Positions 41,643-42,353 of a stretch of DNA of 42,353 nt are shown in pieces. The stretch covers positions 270-42,622 of the forward strand of contig JALUDX010000050.1 of assembly GCA_027053355.1 (NCBI GenBank), in the 5' to 3' direction. A program made the translations under genes and the position numbers. The notes beneath the pieces are model-generated. The model did not search any database, had not been told where the DNA came from, and was given only the letters and a program-made list of their open reading frames with translations. This DNA is from Anaerolineales bacterium (GTDB lineage Bacteria; Chloroflexota; Anaerolineae; Anaerolineales; DRMV01). Within the stretch, counting starts at the first letter, position 1, and each line of letters begins with the position of its first letter.

Positions 41643-42353
41643 TCAGCCGCAGAGGCGATGCGCTTCGGCTAAGGTGAAAGCGCGTTCGTAGAGGGCGCGG
41701 CCGATTACCACCCCGGCCAGCCCGGCTGCACGCACGGCGCAGACGTCGTGCAGCGAGCCCACCCCCCCCGAGGCGATGACTTTCAGCCCGCTGGCCTGCT
41801 GCAAGGCCACGGCCGCGGCAATGGCCGGCCCGGTTTGGAGGCCGTCGCGCTGGATGTCGGTAAAGATCACGGTGCGCAAGCCTAAGGCGGCCAGGCGGCG
41901 GGCGAACGCGGGCGCTTCTAACGCGGTGGCTTCAGCCCAGCCGCTCACCTGCACCCGCCCGGCCCGAGCGTCGATGCCCACCGCGATGCGCGCTGCCCCC
42001 CAGCGGCGGAGGGCTTCGGCGACGGCCTGGGGCTGGCGGGCGGCCAGGGTCCCCAGCACCACCCGCTGCACCCCTAACGCCAACGCCTGGGCTACGGCTT
42101 CCAACGACCGCAGCCCTCCGCCAAACTGCACCGACGCGCCGGCTGCGGCCGCCGCGCGCAAAATTGCCTGCAGAGCGGCCTGATTGGCCGTGTCTTCCTC
42201 GCCAAACGCGCCGTCGAGGTTGACCACGTGCAGCCAGCGCGCGCCCTGCGCCAGCCAGGCACGGGCCGTGGCCGCGGGGTCGGCCGCGTAGACCGTCTGT
42301 CGGTTCGGGTCGCCTTGGCTCAGGCGCACCACCTGGCCGCCGCGCAAATCAAT
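41643..42353 (-). CDS. hisA: HisA, ProFAR isomerase (5' end beyond the window)
   Basis: At least 237 residues of the phosphoribosylformimino-AICAR isomerase of histidine synthesis, a (beta/alpha)8 barrel. It begins at the edge with IDLRGGQVVRLSQGD, which includes the first catalytic Asp. Further motifs are LHVVNLDGAFG, VQFGGGLRSLE, the second catalytic Asp in FTDIQRDGLQTGP, and VIASGGVGSLHD. Only a few N-terminal residues should be missing. It lies upstream of rpsA on the same strand, but rpsA has its own promoter. Confidence 0.94.
   Translation of the reverse strand: MDLRGGQVVRLSQGDPNRQTVYAADPAATARAWLAQGARWLHVVNLDGAFGEEDTANQAALQAILRAAAAAGASVQFGGGLRSLEAVAQALALGVQRVVLGTLAARQPQAVAEALRRWGAARIAVGIDARAGRVQVSGWAEATALEAPAFARRLAALGLRTVIFTDIQRDGLQTGPAIAAAVALQQASGLKVIASGGVGSLHDVCAVRAAGLAGVVIGRALYERAFTLAEAHRLCG

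Overview
The window is GC-rich bacterial chromosome, most likely from a Chloroflexota (Anaerolineae-like) organism. This is inferred from several traits together: exported proteins with long Thr/Pro linkers before a C-terminal membrane anchor, an S-layer-homology (SLH) protein, a G5/3D cell-wall protein paired with rsmA, a four-S1-domain ribosomal protein S1, no recognisable lipid A or outer-membrane genes, and spacers full of 'CACAGA/CTTGGCG' repeats. No rRNA, tRNA, CRISPR array or transposase gene was seen.

Layout. (1) 1-2600: a repeat block, then a minus-strand unit running small membrane protein, G5/3D protein, rsmA. (2) 3139-11900: an exported SLH protein, an AAA+ ATPase, a glycerophosphodiesterase and a membrane-anchored GH3 (NagZ-like) protein. 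(3) 12408-19825: a tightly coupled surface-glycan operon (GT4, SpsF-like cytidylyltransferase, GT-C membrane protein, two GT-A-like proteins, a GT-B-like protein) followed by a YbaK-type deacylase. (4) 20002-27818: a large GT-C-like membrane protein with a 60-bp tandem repeat, an MFS transporter, a UPF0173 hydrolase, a methyltransferase and recO. (5) 27992-29866: an anchored 5'-nucleotidase. (6) 30062-37971: a nonulosonic (sialic-type) acid block with a PtmA-like SDR, a NeuA-HAD fusion and a NeuB lacking the SAF domain, then a KpsS-like transferase, a GT-C protein and a GT2. (7) 37964-42353: a foldase lipoprotein, a Thr/Pro-linker membrane protein and, on the minus strand, rpsA and the 3' part of hisA.

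The most striking feature is in the spacers. About a dozen 200-300 bp elements share ends close to GTAACTGTTCAGCC / GGCTGAACAGTTAC. At seven of them I can read flanking 8-bp direct repeats (five perfect, two 7/8): ATTTTATC, TTGCCCGG/CTGCCCGG, AACACAGA, GAGAATTT, CCCTCATG/CCCTCGTG, ATTGCCGG and GCGCCTGC. One copy is nested inside another, and the interrupted sequence resumes after it. This is the signature of a non-autonomous transposable (MITE-like) family. Individual copies supply the stop codon of the glycerophosphodiesterase, separate the MFS gene and the nonulosonate genes from their neighbours, and abut a truncated hicA toxin remnant.

Functionally, most genes concern the cell surface: glycan precursor activation, glycosyl transfer, S-layer anchoring, peptidoglycan turnover, protein folding outside the membrane and nucleotide scavenging.
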